A stretch of DNA of 64,000 bases from OMIS01 sp044350895. GTDB taxonomy: Bacteria; Patescibacteriota; Microgenomatia; UBA1400; PJMF01. The position numbers and the translations under genes are program-made. The stretch is from positions 29,413 to 93,412 of the forward strand of contig JBILGT010000003.1 of NCBI GenBank assembly GCA_044350895.1, given 5' to 3'. Below are positions 40,274 through 48,294 of this stretch, one piece after another (position 1 is the first letter of the stretch; each line of letters starts with the position of its first letter). The notes beneath the pieces were generated by a model. It was not told the origin of the DNA. It did not search any database and saw nothing but the letters and a program-made list of their open reading frames with translations.

Positions 40274-43210
40274 CTACTGCGGTAGCGTTTTTTTCTTTCT
40301 CAGTTTTTTATAGACAATAAAGCCACCAGCTCCAACAATGAGTAGTATCAGTACCAAAGTATTTGTAGCAGAAGGGTTACCCGTTGAACCTGGAATACTT
40401 TCAAGGCTTCCAAGTTCGTTTGATGCTGCAGAGAATGGAGCAGCCCCCATGCTATTTAGAGAACTGCGTGAATCAAGTGCAGCTCCAAAACCACCTCCAG
40501 AAGCCCAGCCAATACCTGGATTAATACCTCCAGTCATTGGTTGTCCTCTAAATTCAGTGTTCCAGTCAGCATAGCGGTCATCAGCTTGGCTATTTTGTTC
40601 AAGCCTATCTACTTGTGTTTCATTGACCAGTGCCACCATAGAAGTGAGTGGAGTTACAACATGGAGGTTCTGAGCGCGTTTGGTCAGGCCATCCAGAATT
40701 TGTAATGTTTCATCAGTTGGGCTTCTCAGATTTACACCTCGAGCAGTTGTAGTCATTTGTTTAAAGAGATCACTATATTCACGGTATAGCTCAGGAAAAT
40801 CACTTGCAATAGTAGAGCTGGTATAACTATTGGTGTTGGGGAGTAGTTCACCAAGTTTAGTTCCGCTCGTGGTAATCGGTACAACTTGCCAGTAAGGATT
40901 AATAGCTATTTCGTGTTCAGGTGAATTTTCCAGTGCCGCAAATCGAACCCAGGCTTCAGCAAGTGAGCGATTGGCAGAAACTTCTCTGCCAAATAATGCA
41001 TCTGCTACGACTGGATTCCAGTTTGGAGCTTCAAGATAATCGGGATAAATTAAGTACAATGGTGGTGCGTTAGTGTCCGTGTTGATGTTTTGAGGTGGTG
41101 TATTGGAAGAGAACTCATTACTTGAGATATAAAATACTGCATCAGCATCTTGGGGCACGTTGGCAAGTATTGTGTCAAAGTTGCCTGATCCAAACCACAC
41201 GATATCTTGTAAAACTCGTGCATAATTTTCCGTAGTCAACTGAATTGGTTCCGCAGTAAGCGTATTGGCTTGTTCCAAAAATACTGTATTACTGCCCAAA
41301 ATCTGTGGGTTCTCTTGCAAGAACATCGAAAGTCTAGTGGCAGCATCTGATTTCTGGTTTTGGACGGAAACATCAAGTAGAAAAGTGATTTTTTTACCCA
41401 CAATATCTGTTAGTGGGGTTGTTTTACCGGGTTGAGTACAGTAGAAGGTACTTGCTGCTACGCTACTAATAATAAAAGATTGCTGCGAGCTACCTACTGA
41501 ACCATTCTGAGCATCACAGAAAGGTACATTTGATGCCATAAAATTATTGTCAGGTTGTGCGGCATTTCCGTCCAGAATAGTTGTCTGAGTAAAAGTAGCT
41601 GATTCTTTAAAGCCAGTTCTTTGCACATAGGTGGGTAATCCAAAGCCATCTGGTGTGAGCGTTGTGATGTAGCTATACTGCACTTTTTGCTGCCCATTAC
41701 TTGGAACAGGAAATACATTCAATCTATATTGGTCGGGTCCAATTTCTTGTAGTAGTGCTGGATCTCTGCGGCGCCGTACTTCTGCTTCATAGGTTTTTTT
41801 TGCAGCACCTCTTGGAGCTACTAATCCTGGGAATTCTAAGTTCATTCCCAACTTTAGATCAGCCACAACCGAGCCCGTAGGTAGCAAAAATTCTGTGGTT
41901 GTTTCTCGATCGGTAAAGTCCAAGTTCATGAAGGTGTCAGTGACTGTAACCAGTGCGAGTTTACCTTCCTGTTGAGTTGTAATGGAGATAGCTCGGTCTA
42001 GTAGAGTAACTTGTGTAGAACGTGTTTGCCAATCTTCTTGAATTGTAACTGGTTCACCTGAGTAGACGTCATAGTTGAAAATTTCGCGAACAGTAGCCGA
42101 GAGAGAACCATAATCTGAATTAAAACTATATTTGTAAATGTATGGAGATGCTATCCATCTGAATGAAGTATCGATGATTGTAGCTATTACTTTTGGGATA
42201 ATAAAAGAACTGTAAACACTTTCACTCAGTGAATAATCAGAATCAAAGAAGTATCGATTGTCAGCTGTACTAAGATATTCTGCCTCAGTCAGAGCGGCGG
42301 AACGATTCTGTTGTAATTCGCGGGCAAGCAATTGCTTTTCTTCAAAAGTGTGTGATTGAGCATACTGTTGGAGTTTTTCCAAATATCTTCTAGATGGTTG
42401 GATAGTTCCAACAATTCCAATTATGAGCAATAGTATAAATGTGGCAATAGAAATATACTGAGTTTTCTTCATTCCAAACTGGGTAGTGAGTAGTGTAAAG
42501 AAATTTTTCCAACGAATTGTATTCCAGCTAACTAAAATATAAGGAACTACGGTAGTCAGCAATAAAATGATGATGGAGTAGAAACAGAGCACTAAAAGAT
42601 ACATGACACCATTACCTGTTCTCCCAGAAAATATCATAACTATTGATTCAATAAATGAACTAATAAATGAAGCAAACATTGGAAACACAAAAAAGCTATA
42701 GAGGAGTGCAAAGTACATAATAAGTGAAGTCACTAGGCTTTGGAGAACAAAAATAATTGGAGTAAGCACTGGAATGTAACGCTTGGGATGGAGCGAAAGC
42801 AAATAGGTGATGATAGGACTGATGCTGATGATCAATACTGTCAAAATATACGGTGAATCAGAATCAGAGTAACCTGCAATATACGGAAATATAAGATTTA
42901 GTACTACTGCTACAAATGGTATTTCGAAGGCAAAAAAATACTGAGCCAAGTTTTTTGTTGTCCTCAGTTTTTTGATAAAAAGTGGCAATACTAAAGAGAT
43001 AAAAGGCAGTAACAAAATAATAGGCAATATAATTTTCGCTTCGGCTGGTCCATTTTCTAGTTCCCGTTGAAACTGGGTAAAAGTCGTGTCGCCAAAGTAC
43101 TCAATTGCCCAGTAAATTACTAGATAAATCACGTACCCATTTGCAAGAATATAAAGTAGTTTAAAAAGAATAGACCCAATGAAGTCTCGGACGTGTGTTA
43201 ACGATGTCAT
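40274..43210 (-). CDS. Very large membrane protein with VIT-like extracytoplasmic domain
   Basis: 978 residues from ATG 43210. The ORF opens at 43231, but that ATG lies inside a minus-strand TACAAT (43230-43235), so it cannot be the start if this is the promoter. The first ~290 residues form about eight membrane helices. Next comes an extracytoplasmic part containing a VIT-like domain (~395-520: LALVTVTDTFMNLDFTDRETTTEFLLPTGSVV, YEAEVRRRRDPALLQEIGPDQYRLNVFPVP), then a von Willebrand-A-like region (ITFLLDVSVQNQKSDAATRL). A C-terminal hydrophobic helix plus Lys/Arg tail (KKLRKKKTLPQ) resembles a sorting signal without LPxTG. It recalls the TIGR02921 PEP-CTERM-associated membrane family from memory. 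Function unknown. Confidence 0.65.
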   Translation of the reverse strand: MTSLTHVRDFIGSILFKLLYILANGYVIYLVIYWAIEYFGDTTFTQFQRELENGPAEAKIILPIILLLPFISLVLPLFIKKLRTTKNLAQYFFAFEIPFVAVVLNLIFPYIAGYSDSDSPYILTVLIISISPIITYLLSLHPKRYIPVLTPIIFVLQSLVTSLIMYFALLYSFFVFPMFASFISSFIESIVMIFSGRTGNGVMYLLVLCFYSIIILLLTTVVPYILVSWNTIRWKNFFTLLTTQFGMKKTQYISIATFILLLIIGIVGTIQPSRRYLEKLQQYAQSHTFEEKQLLARELQQNRSAALTEAEYLSTADNRYFFDSDYSLSESVYSSFIIPKVIATIIDTSFRWIASPYIYKYSFNSDYGSLSATVREIFNYDVYSGEPVTIQEDWQTRSTQVTLLDRAISITTQQEGKLALVTVTDTFMNLDFTDRETTTEFLLPTGSVVADLKLGMNLEFPGLVAPRGAAKKTYEAEVRRRRDPALLQEIGPDQYRLNVFPVPSNGQQKVQYSYITTLTPDGFGLPTYVQRTGFKESATFTQTTILDGNAAQPDNNFMASNVPFCDAQNGSVGSSQQSFIISSVAASTFYCTQPGKTTPLTDIVGKKITFLLDVSVQNQKSDAATRLSMFLQENPQILGSNTVFLEQANTLTAEPIQLTTENYARVLQDIVWFGSGNFDTILANVPQDADAVFYISSNEFSSNTPPQNINTDTNAPPLYLIYPDYLEAPNWNPVVADALFGREVSANRSLAEAWVRFAALENSPEHEIAINPYWQVVPITTSGTKLGELLPNTNSYTSSTIASDFPELYREYSDLFKQMTTTARGVNLRSPTDETLQILDGLTKRAQNLHVVTPLTSMVALVNETQVDRLEQNSQADDRYADWNTEFRGQPMTGGINPGIGWASGGGFGAALDSRSSLNSMGAAPFSAASNELGSLESIPGSTGNPSATNTLVLILLIVGAGGFIVYKKLRKKKTLPQ

Positions 43211-43275
43211 GGAAAATTCCAGTACTGACATTGTACCAGAACTGAACCACCTATAGTATCTATCAAAAAAATTGT

Positions 43276-43281
43276 TATGAT
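43276..43281 (+). promoter_or_regulatory. -10 element of the GT2 gene
   Basis: TATGAT ends eight bases before ATG 43290; no SD. Leaderless arrangement. Confidence 0.45.
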
Positions 43282-43289
43282 GTATTGCA

Positions 43290-43973
43290 ATGTCAAAAGT
43301 TACTCTCTCTGTCGTTATTCCTGTCTACAATGAAGCTAAAACCATTGGCCAAGTTTTGCAAAAACTTTCCAAAGAAAGTGTTGTTTCAGAAATAGTAATT
43401 GTTGACGATGGTTCCCAGGATGGAACTGCAAGTATCGTCAAAAAATCAAAGGATAAAAAAATTAAATATTTCTATAAAGATAACGGCGGCAAGGGCAGTG
43501 CGGTGCGGTTTGGTCTAGCGAAAGTAACAGGTGAATATGTGCTGATTCAAGATGCTGATCTTGAATATGATCCAGAAGATATTGGTGGGCTCATCGATCC
43601 TATTCAAAAGCAAAAAGCTACAGTGGTGTATGGTTCTCGCTTTTTAGGACCACATTTAAACTTGCTGTTTTGGCATCTTGTTGGCAACCACTTCTTAAAT
43701 TTTGCCATCAACATTTTATACAACACAACCCTTTCTGACATGGAAACTTGTTACAAAGTTATCCCTACAAAAGTTTTCAGAGAACTGAAACTGGAGTCAA
43801 ATAATTTTGATATTGAACCTGAAATTACCTGCAAGCTTTTGAAGCGAGGCATTAAGATTTATGAAGTGCCGATCAGTTATGTGGGAAGAGATTTTAGTGA
43901 AGGCAAAAAAATTACTTGGCGTGATGGCTTTTCCGCATTACATACCATACTGAAACTACGTTTCTTTGCGTAA
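43290..43973 (+). CDS. Glycosyltransferase family 2 (dolichyl/polyprenyl-phosphate sugar synthase-like)
   Basis: 227 residues. GT-A fold signatures: SVVIPVYNEAKTIGQVL, IVIVDDGSQDGT, NGGKGSAVRFGL, the metal-binding DADLEYDPED (DxD) and the METCYKVIP loop typical of DPM1-like enzymes. It lacks C-terminal membrane helices (soluble DPM1 type), and likely transfers a sugar from a nucleotide donor to polyprenyl phosphate. The product would suit the following YfhO/GT-C-like transferase, six bases downstream, as donor; this pairing is typical. Confidence 0.88.
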   Translation: MSKVTLSVVIPVYNEAKTIGQVLQKLSKESVVSEIVIVDDGSQDGTASIVKKSKDKKIKYFYKDNGGKGSAVRFGLAKVTGEYVLIQDADLEYDPEDIGGLIDPIQKQKATVVYGSRFLGPHLNLLFWHLVGNHFLNFAINILYNTTLSDMETCYKVIPTKVFRELKLESNNFDIEPEITCKLLKRGIKIYEVPISYVGRDFSEGKKITWRDGFSALHTILKLRFFA

Positions 43974-43979
43974 TGATAT

Positions 43980-46310
43980 ATGTCTATAAGCTGGAAAAAA
44001 TTGAGTACATTCCCTGATAAACATCCTGTTGCCTGGGCTTTGATACTATTTGTGCTGCTAGCAGCAGTTCGCTTCTTTCCATTTTTCTTAGGAAAAACGC
44101 TCTATTTTGGTGATAACTATTCACTGATGGTGCCGGGAAAAATTTTTACCGCACAGTGGTTACAGCAGGGCGTTTTGCCCTTTTGGAATCCGTACATTTT
44201 TGCTGGTGTAAATTGGATTGGTGATGTCAACCAATCTGCACTGTACTTCACCACTTTATTTTTTATCTGGTTTCCACCAGCCACTGCACTCAACATTTCT
44301 ATCTTTTTGCATACAGTCCTCACCGGGCTTGGAATGTATCTTTTCTCAAAAAAATTATTTAAAACAGAGTGGCAAGCAATTCTCTCTGGAATCCTCTGGA
44401 TGTTTTCCACCCATGTATCAGGAAGCAGCAATAATTTGAGCACTATCCAGTCTATTGCTTGGATACCTTGGTTGTTGTGGGCAAGTGTGTTTGTAACAAA
44501 AAAATCGGGAGCACGGATTGGATTTGCGCTACTCGTACTGGGACAGTTTTTGGCAGGATATCCACAGCATGTGGTCTACAGCATTCTTATGGCAGTTATT
44601 GTGTCCTGGTGGTATGAGCGATCATCACTACAATTTTTTAAATGGCTGAGAGCTTGGGCTATAACAGGCATACTGACGATACTCATAAGCGCAATTGTGT
44701 GGTTACCATTTGCTGAAAGTTTACTGCTTTCAACACGAGTAAACCAGTCAAGTGGGCAAGCCCAAGTTGGCTCACTTGATCCTGCAATGTTGCCAAAAAT
44801 GATTTTGACGTATATTTTTGATCATCCGAGCCGTGGTGTTAAGTGGGGACCAGCCTGGAGTGGGCAACCCAATGTGGTTTTTTATGTGGGGTGGATTTCG
44901 CTGATGGCGGTTGGTTACTCACTGAAAAACTGGAAAAAATCGAGAACATCACTTGCTATCTTTTCTGCACTTGTTGTGGGACTGACACTCTTCTTTTCGT
45001 TTGGAAAGTTTTTACCATTTTATGAACAGATACAAGCACTCATTCCATTCTTGAGAGTGGGACGGTATCCCAGTATGGTATTGATGTTCACCAATTTATT
45101 TTTGATCATCTGGGCAGTTGAAGCACTTAAAAATCTTAAATTTGAGAAAACATTTCTATATACTGTGTTTGGTTTTTTGAGCTTGTTAGTTTTGGGATCG
45201 GGTGGGGTACTGTATGCGATAACCTACCATGCTGATCAGGTCTGGCAACTGCTCAATGTGCTTACTCATCAAGCTCTTGCGCACAGTCAGTTCCACACGC
45301 AAGCACGTGATATGGCAATTTTAAGTGTTCTAGCTGAGAACGTTATAGTTGTGAGTGCCATAACAATTGGCTCAGTATTCGCTGTTTTTAAAAAGCACTG
45401 GTGGATAGTCACTGGCTTTTTAGCAATTGAACTTATCTACAGCACTCAAGGAATGTTTATCTTTGGTGATAAAAAAATATACAATGAGCTGCAATCTGCC
45501 CAAATACCAATACGAGATGAGTTACAGAAAAATATTCAGGACCAGCAGTACCGAATTCTCACTCGCAACAGTAATCAGCCATATAGTGACTATGGTAGTT
45601 ACTGGGAGGCACTGGTTGTACGCGCACCGTTTTCAGATTCTTTTATCGATAATGAAGAACTCAAAACACAGACACGCTTAACAGCGCTTCGTGATGGCTT
45701 TACTCCCGATTGGAATATGGTTTTTAAAGTCCCAATGATCCATGGCTATACGGCACTACTGCCACGAGACTTTGCAAACATCTGGCAGAAAAGCTCTGAG
45801 ACTCGCATCAACTTTATCGATACTGTTGCCTCATCAGATCCCAATCTTCGGTCTTGGGCTGTTAAATATTATGTAGTTGATAGCTGGTATCCCACGTATT
45901 CAGAAAAGTTGCCAACCAATAAAGTCGCACGAGTCGGAGAATGGGATATCTATGAACTACCAGATACATTACCTAGAGTACGTTTCGAAAATGGTATGGC
46001 GGTTGATCTCAGTCAGTTTGTAGAAACACCCAATACAGTTGCTCTGGAATTCCCTAAACTTGAACAGCCACAAACACTAATTATTGCAGATCGATTTGAT
46101 AAAAATTGGAAAGCACAAGTAAATGGTCGTGATCTGCCAATTATAAATAGCGATGGCATGCGCAAAATAGCACTTCCAGTAGGTGCTTCACAGCTCAAGA
46201 TGCAGTTTGTACCACAGTTGTTCTTTGCAGGCTCAGTCATTAGTATTGTAAGTATCGTTTTACTGTGGATTTGGTGGTACTATTTTGACCTTAGCAAACA
46301 TAATTCTTGA
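43980..46310 (+). CDS. YfhO-family polytopic membrane protein
   Basis: 776 residues with about 12-14 membrane helices and a C-terminal extracytoplasmic domain (~620-745). The first luminal loop (GDNYSLMVPGKIFTAQWLQQGVLPFWNPYIFAGVNWIGD) matches the acidic, Trp-rich loop of YfhO/GT-C proteins, and the last domain (LIIADRFDKNWKAQVNG) is the usual membrane-proximal beta sandwich followed by a final helix. Members are proposed lipid-linked sugar transferases (B. subtilis YfhO glycosylates lipoteichoic acid). Six bases after the GT2 gene; its last codons contain the CIRCE-like element of dnaJ. A second, shorter relative lies at 24.7-26.3 kb. Confidence 0.82.
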   Translation: MSISWKKLSTFPDKHPVAWALILFVLLAAVRFFPFFLGKTLYFGDNYSLMVPGKIFTAQWLQQGVLPFWNPYIFAGVNWIGDVNQSALYFTTLFFIWFPPATALNISIFLHTVLTGLGMYLFSKKLFKTEWQAILSGILWMFSTHVSGSSNNLSTIQSIAWIPWLLWASVFVTKKSGARIGFALLVLGQFLAGYPQHVVYSILMAVIVSWWYERSSLQFFKWLRAWAITGILTILISAIVWLPFAESLLLSTRVNQSSGQAQVGSLDPAMLPKMILTYIFDHPSRGVKWGPAWSGQPNVVFYVGWISLMAVGYSLKNWKKSRTSLAIFSALVVGLTLFFSFGKFLPFYEQIQALIPFLRVGRYPSMVLMFTNLFLIIWAVEALKNLKFEKTFLYTVFGFLSLLVLGSGGVLYAITYHADQVWQLLNVLTHQALAHSQFHTQARDMAILSVLAENVIVVSAITIGSVFAVFKKHWWIVTGFLAIELIYSTQGMFIFGDKKIYNELQSAQIPIRDELQKNIQDQQYRILTRNSNQPYSDYGSYWEALVVRAPFSDSFIDNEELKTQTRLTALRDGFTPDWNMVFKVPMIHGYTALLPRDFANIWQKSSETRINFIDTVASSDPNLRSWAVKYYVVDSWYPTYSEKLPTNKVARVGEWDIYELPDTLPRVRFENGMAVDLSQFVETPNTVALEFPKLEQPQTLIIADRFDKNWKAQVNGRDLPIINSDGMRKIALPVGASQLKMQFVPQLFFAGSVISIVSIVLLWIWWYYFDLSKHNS

Positions 46311-46343
46311 CTGCTTAACAACTTCTCGAGAAAATGATAGAAT
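46291..46343 (+). promoter_or_regulatory. dnaJ promoter with diverged CIRCE
   Basis: TTAGCAAAC (46291-46299), nine-base spacer, GACTGCTTA (46309-46317). The left arm equals that at hrcA and the right arm nearly that at groES. TTAACA (46315-46320), 17 bases, TAGAAT (46338-46343) form the promoter, so the operator overlaps the -35. The -10 ends nine bases before ATG 46353. Confidence 0.6.
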
Positions 46344-46352
46344 CTAACACCT

Positions 46353-47222
46353 ATGGCAACCAAACGTGACTTTTACGAAATATTAGGATTAAAAAAGGGT
46401 GCAACAGACGCCGAGATCAAGTCTGCCTATCGCAAGATGGCTCTGAAGTGGCATCCAGATCGCAATCAAGACAAAAAAGAAGCAGCAGAAAAAGAGTTTA
46501 AAGAGATTAACGAAGCCTACCAAGTGCTTTCTGATCCTCAAAAAAAGCAAACATATGATCAGTTTGGACATGCTGCGTTTGATCCAGCGAGTGGAATGGG
46601 TGGCAATCCATTTGGTGGTGGTTTCCAACAAGGTCCATTTAGTTATACCTACAAAACATATGGAAGCGCACCTGGCCAACAGGATTTCGACTTTGGTGAC
46701 CCATTTGAAATTTTTGAACAATTTTTTGGTGGTGGTTTTGGCGGATTCTCACAGCAAGCACGTCGTCCTCGGTATTCACTGGCAATCAGTTTTATAGAAT
46801 CTATCAAAGGTACAACCAAAGAAGTCAAAATTGATAACAAAAAACACACCATCAAAGTGCCAGCCGGTGCAAATGACGGCACTCGGATGCGCTTTGATAA
46901 TTTTGATATAACAATCAATGTTACTGCTGATGCACGATTCAAACGCGATGAATATGATCTCTATGTTGATCACAAAGTTCCATACTCAGTCGCTGCACTG
47001 GGTGGCACTATCTCTGTTGAAACAGTTGATCAGAATTTGAAGATGAAAGTTCGCGCAGGCACTGCATCACATACACTTGTTCGCTTACGTGGTGAAGGTG
47101 TCCCTCACATTCGTGGTAATGGTAAGGGAGACATGTACGTTCGGCTTATTGTTGAAATTCCTGAAAAACTCAATTCTGAGCAAAAAGCAGCTATACAGCA
47201 ATTGACTGAGCTTGGTTTGTAA
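46353..47222 (+). CDS. DnaJ-family co-chaperone without zinc finger (CbpA-type)
   Basis: 289 residues. J domain (~4-70) with HPD in LKWHPDRNQ and the QFGHAAFDP end; Gly/Phe-rich linker (~78-135); two C-terminal beta domains (~140-285; VPAGANDGTRMRF, VPYSVAALGGTISVETVD, RLRGEGVPHIRGNGKGDMYVRL). The four CxxCxGxG repeats of DnaJ are absent: the protein has no cysteine. It is therefore a class II, CbpA-like J protein that stimulates DnaK ATPase. It has a diverged CIRCE and appears leaderless (TAGAAT nine bases upstream). It may be the only DnaJ of the organism. Confidence 0.9.
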   Translation: MATKRDFYEILGLKKGATDAEIKSAYRKMALKWHPDRNQDKKEAAEKEFKEINEAYQVLSDPQKKQTYDQFGHAAFDPASGMGGNPFGGGFQQGPFSYTYKTYGSAPGQQDFDFGDPFEIFEQFFGGGFGGFSQQARRPRYSLAISFIESIKGTTKEVKIDNKKHTIKVPAGANDGTRMRFDNFDITINVTADARFKRDEYDLYVDHKVPYSVAALGGTISVETVDQNLKMKVRAGTASHTLVRLRGEGVPHIRGNGKGDMYVRLIVEIPEKLNSEQKAAIQQLTELGL

Positions 47223-47228
47223 TATAAT
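47223..47228 (+). promoter_or_regulatory. -10 element of the KamA/EpmB gene
   Basis: TATAAT begins at the base after the dnaJ stop codon and ends nine bases before ATG 47238. Confidence 0.5.
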
Positions 47229-47237
47229 GCATGGTTC

Positions 47238-48287
47238 ATGCAAACAGCTATTACATCATTACCAGAGCTTCAAGAGTATCTCGCTATTCGATATCCCCAA
47301 CACTCAAATCTGCTTACAGACAGTGAAACAAATGGAAGTCGTGGTTTTCCAATTCGCATTCCACAACACTATGCAGATCTGATTGATTGGCAAAATCCCC
47401 AAGACCCATTACGCATCATGGTGTTACCTACAATTGCAGAAGAGAATATCGATATCAATGAACTAAGTGATCCCATTGGTGATGAGGCGCATGAAGCTGT
47501 TCCTGGGCTCATCCACCGCTATCCTGATCGTTGCTTATTGCTGCTCACGTCACACTGTCGAGTGCATTGTAGATTTTGTTTTAGAAGAGAAGTAGTAGGC
47601 AAGGTGCGACCTGTTAACTTTGCTGGCATTCGCGACTATCTTGCTGCACATCCTGAAATTCATGAGGTTATTTTTTCTGGTGGTGATCCAGGTACATTTC
47701 CGCCGGCCTTTCTTGATAATATTCGCAGACAACTTGCTGGGCTATCTCACATCACTCGGTGGAGATTCCATACCCGTGTGCCCGCGGTAGATCCTGAATA
47801 TATAACTGATGAGTGGTTATATGTAGCAGAGCAGTTTGTGGGCAAGAAAATTGTCGTCATTCATATTAATCACCCGCGGGAACTGAGTGAAAAAGTACAA
47901 AAATTAGTGACTGCACTGTTGAATCGCAACTTTCTGGTGCTTTCACAAAGTGTCCTTCTGAAAACTGTAAATGCCGATGTAGAAACGCTCACGCAACTTT
48001 TTACAAAACTGGTAGCTGCAGGTGTTAAACCATACTATTTGCATCACTTAGATTTGGCAAAAGGTACTTCGCATTTTAGAACTTCAATTGAGGTGGGAAT
48101 TCAATTATTCCGCCAGCTACGAGGAAATCTTTCAAGTGTCTGCATGCCTGAGTATGTTTTGGATTTGCCAGGTGGTTTTGGAAAAGTACCCGTGCTGTGG
48201 TTGGAAAAAATGGGCGAGCGCGAGTACAAAGCAAAAACGTTTGAAGGAAAAGAAGTTGTATATCAGGATCAGGCGCAAAAAAGTTAA
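47238..48287 (+). CDS. KamA/EpmB-family radical-SAM aminomutase
   Basis: 349 residues. The radical-SAM cluster motif is C107-x3-C111-x2-C114 (CRVHCRFC), followed by FRREVVG and SGGDPGTF, as in lysine 2,3-aminomutases. The PLP lysine lies in LDLPGGFGKVPV. Its size is nearer EpmB (342) than clostridial KamA (416), and it lacks the KamA C-terminal extension. EpmB makes (R)-beta-lysine for modification of elongation factor P. EpmA and EF-P are not in the window, so either EF-P modification or beta-lysine osmolyte synthesis is possible. Oxygen-sensitive chemistry, in a genome that also has a superoxide dismutase. Confidence 0.88.
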   Translation: MQTAITSLPELQEYLAIRYPQHSNLLTDSETNGSRGFPIRIPQHYADLIDWQNPQDPLRIMVLPTIAEENIDINELSDPIGDEAHEAVPGLIHRYPDRCLLLLTSHCRVHCRFCFRREVVGKVRPVNFAGIRDYLAAHPEIHEVIFSGGDPGTFPPAFLDNIRRQLAGLSHITRWRFHTRVPAVDPEYITDEWLYVAEQFVGKKIVVIHINHPRELSEKVQKLVTALLNRNFLVLSQSVLLKTVNADVETLTQLFTKLVAAGVKPYYLHHLDLAKGTSHFRTSIEVGIQLFRQLRGNLSSVCMPEYVLDLPGGFGKVPVLWLEKMGEREYKAKTFEGKEVVYQDQAQKS

Positions 48288-48294
48288 ATAATCA

